From an uncultured Pseudoflavonifractor sp. (GTDB lineage: Bacteria > Bacillota > Clostridia > Oscillospirales > Oscillospiraceae), in the NCBI GenBank assembly GCA_947565875.1, contig CANOHR010000069.1, positions 1-6,213 on the forward strand: 6,213 nt of DNA, read 5' to 3'. This document shows positions 4,709 through 6,213 of this stretch, one piece after another. The translations under genes were made by a program, and so were the position numbers. The notes below the pieces were generated by a model. That model was not told the DNA's origin. It saw only the letters and a program-made list of their open reading frames with translations, and made no database searches. The first letter of the stretch is position 1, and each line of letters opens with the position of its first letter.

Positions 4709-5776
4709 ATGCAGGATTTTCCCATCACCCGTGCCAAGACCCTGAAACCGAAGCCCGATCCCAAGACTCTGGTCTTTGGCCGGAGCTTTACCGACCATAT
4801 GTTTGTCATGAACTATACCCCCGACAAGCTTTGGCACGATGGACGCATTGTTCCCTACGGACCTTTTGAACTGGATCCCAGCGCCATGGTGCTTCACTAC
4901 GCCCAGGAGGTCTTTGAGGGCATGAAGGCCTACCGCACTCCCGACGGCGGAGTGCAGCTGTTCCGGCCCATGGAGAACGCTCTGCGGCTCCAGTCCTCCT
5001 GCGAGCGGCTTTGCATTCCCCCCATCGACCCGGAGACGGTGGTGGAGGCCATCAAGCAGCTGGTGAAGCTGGAGGCGGACTGGGTCCCCTCCGAGCCGGG
5101 GACCAGCCTCTATATCCGGCCCTTCATCATCGCCACCGACCCCACCCTGGGGGTCCACGCCTCCCACACCTATCTCTTCGCCGTGATCTGCTGCCCGGTG
5201 GGTGCCTACTACAAGGAGGGCATCAACCCGGTGAAGATCTATGTGGAGGACGAGGACGTGCGGGCCGTCCGGGGCGGCACGGGCTATACCAAGTGCGGCG
5301 GCAACTACGCCGCCTCCATCCGGGCCGGGGAGCGGGCTGAGGAGAAGGGCTACGCCCAGGTCCTCTGGCTGGACGGCGTGGAGCGGAAGTATATCGAGGA
5401 AGTAGGCTCCATGAACGTGATGTTCCAGGTGGACGGCACCGTCATCACTCCCAAGCTCACCGGCTCCGTGCTTCCCGGCATCACCCGGAAGAGCTGCATC
5501 GAGCTGATCCGCAGCTGGGGCATCCCGGTGGAGGAGCGGCTCATCACCGCCCAGGAGCTTTTTGACGCCGCCGAGGCGGGCAAGCTGGACGAGGCCTGGG
5601 GCACCGGCACCGCCGCTGTGGTCTCCCCCATCGGTGAGATGGGCTGGGAGGGAAAGCACATCACCGTCAGCGGCGGCAAGATCGGCTCTCTTACCCAGAA
5701 GCTCTACGACACCCTGACGGGCATCCAGTGGGGCACCCTTCCCGACGAGCAGGGCTGGACTGTGAAGGTGTGCTGA
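4709..5776 (+). CDS. ilvE: Branched-chain amino acid aminotransferase
   Basis: This is a PLP enzyme of fold type IV that interconverts valine, leucine and isoleucine with their 2-oxo acids, using glutamate/2-oxoglutarate as partner; it acts in the cytoplasm. The 355-residue length fits the longer BCAT group (as in Bacillus YwaA/YbgE and eukaryotic BCATs), not the roughly 300-residue E. coli type. Visible signatures are the VFEGMKAYRTPDG region near the N-terminal domain, RPFIIATDPTLGV, the cofactor lysine K195 in GYTKCGGNYAAS, E231 in EEVGSMN (expected to contact the PLP pyridine nitrogen), and GTGTAAVVSPIG in the phosphate-binding C-terminal part. The start is fixed by AAGGAGG at 4694-4700, eight bases before the ATG, and by the promoter just upstream. 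It stands alone between a divergent neighbour and a terminator, away from any other ilv or leu gene in view. The gene symbol follows the common naming of this family. Confidence 0.96.
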   Translation: MQDFPITRAKTLKPKPDPKTLVFGRSFTDHMFVMNYTPDKLWHDGRIVPYGPFELDPSAMVLHYAQEVFEGMKAYRTPDGGVQLFRPMENALRLQSSCERLCIPPIDPETVVEAIKQLVKLEADWVPSEPGTSLYIRPFIIATDPTLGVHASHTYLFAVICCPVGAYYKEGINPVKIYVEDEDVRAVRGGTGYTKCGGNYAASIRAGERAEEKGYAQVLWLDGVERKYIEEVGSMNVMFQVDGTVITPKLTGSVLPGITRKSCIELIRSWGIPVEERLITAQELFDAAEAGKLDEAWGTGTAAVVSPIGEMGWEGKHITVSGGKIGSLTQKLYDTLTGIQWGTLPDEQGWTVKVC

Positions 5777-5788
5777 ACAAAAACAGAA

Positions 5789-5832
5789 CAAAAAACGGCG
5801 TTCCGGTTTTTTGGCCGGAACGCTGTTTTTTT
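5789..5832. terminator. Two-way terminator between ilvE and the ferritin gene
   Basis: A 12-base-pair stem, ACGGCGTTCCGG (5795-5806) with CCGGAACGCTGT (5815-5826), has one G-U pair and an eight-base loop. It is followed by seven T on the plus strand. On the left it is flanked by an A-run that reads as a T-run on the minus strand, so it can end both convergent transcripts. Confidence 0.92.
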
Positions 5833-5842
5833 GAATACTTTC

Positions 5843-6213
5843 TTACAGAACCAGGGAGGGGGCGGAATAGACCCGGCTCTTCAGCTCGCTGTCCAGCAGG
5901 TACAGGGCCCTGGCGTCGCCGCCGAAGAGTTCCATCTTGGAGATCATATCGTTGGCGTTTGTCTCCTCCTCTCCCTGCTCCTTCACGAACCAGTCCAGGA
6001 ACTGGGTGGTGCGGAAATCCTTCACCGCCTGGGCGGCGTCATAGATGGTGTGGATAAGGCTCGTCACATACTCCTCGTGCTCCAGGCCCGCCTTCAGGAT
6101 GGTCATGGTGTCGGTAAGGGCCTTGTCGGGCTTGGCGATGGCCTTCAGCTCCACCGCCACATTATTATTCTGAAGATACTTTACAAAGAGCATGGCGTGG
6201 GCCATCTCCTCCT
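5843..6213 (-). CDS. Ferritin, 5' end beyond the window
   Basis: This iron-storage protein oxidises Fe2+ at a diiron centre and stores the mineral in a 24-subunit shell. About 123 residues are visible; the frame stays open to the right edge, so the roughly 45-50 N-terminal residues (first helix and part of the second) are missing. The ATG at 6205 is internal: it lies in the family motif EEMAHAM of helix B, where the E and H (ExxH) are iron ligands, and two in-frame GAG codons precede it up to the edge. Further family marks are the glutamate-rich LEHEEYVTSLIHTIYDAA helix, FLDWFVKEQGEEE (third-site and ferroxidase glutamates and glutamine) and the final helix GGDARALYLLDSELKSR. The pattern fits the bacterial non-haem ferritin (FtnA) type, not bacterioferritin. 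It converges with ilvE across a shared terminator. Its promoter is outside the window. Confidence 0.93.
   Translation of the reverse strand, partial: EEMAHAMLFVKYLQNNNVAVELKAIAKPDKALTDTMTILKAGLEHEEYVTSLIHTIYDAAQAVKDFRTTQFLDWFVKEQGEEETNANDMISKMELFGGDARALYLLDSELKSRVYSAPSLVL

Noticed and set aside
4475..5791. Minus-strand open frame of 438 codons opposite ilvE
   Set aside because: ilvE on the plus strand has all family motifs, a promoter and a ribosome binding site; this frame is its antisense shadow. Only its last 33 codons, upstream of the CNNM gene, are discussed as a possible leader ORF.
6203..6205. ATG at 6205 as the ferritin start
   Set aside because: It is the methionine inside the conserved EEMAHAM motif. 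The frame continues to the edge, and ferritins have about 45-50 residues before this point.

Overview
This 6.2 kb window looks like chromosomal DNA of a GC-rich, low-oxygen Firmicute, most likely from the Oscillospiraceae / Clostridium cluster IV group (Flavonifractor or Pseudoflavonifractor type). That placement is inference. It rests on a thrS T-box leader, strong AAGGAGG ribosome binding sites, strongly GC-biased third codon positions, a flavin reductase-rubredoxin fusion typical of strict anaerobes, and a bacterial ferritin.

Layout from left to right. (1) The 3' end of an XRE-type helix-turn-helix regulator gene, clearly less GC-rich (about 45%) than the rest. (2) A thrS control region: a consensus promoter whose -35 box overlaps the regulator's stop codon, then a complete threonine T-box (Stem I, ACC specifier, antiterminator, terminator), then about 110 bases of stacked palindromes before the ribosome binding site. 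(3) thrS, encoding a threonyl-tRNA synthetase with no N-terminal TGS domain, closed by an intrinsic terminator. (4) A flavin reductase-rubredoxin fusion resembling the high-molecular-weight rubredoxin Hrb. (5) On the minus strand, convergent with it, a CNNM/CBS/CorC_HlyC membrane protein of the divalent-cation transporter family. (6) A 290-base divergent intergenic region with a promoter in each direction. Its minus-strand side carries an attenuator-like or palindromic element, and inverted GGGAAA motifs lie between the promoters. (7) ilvE, a branched-chain aminotransferase with its own promoter. (8) A two-way terminator and, on the minus strand, a ferritin gene that runs off the right edge.

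The genes are mostly single transcription units separated by terminators, so they do not form one pathway. thrS and ilvE belong to amino acid and translation metabolism. The rubredoxin fusion and ferritin fit oxidative or nitrosative stress and iron handling. The CNNM protein fits divalent metal homeostasis. No phage, CRISPR or defence system is visible. The least explained parts are the roughly 120-base element upstream of the CNNM gene and the palindrome cluster between the thrS T-box terminator and its start codon.
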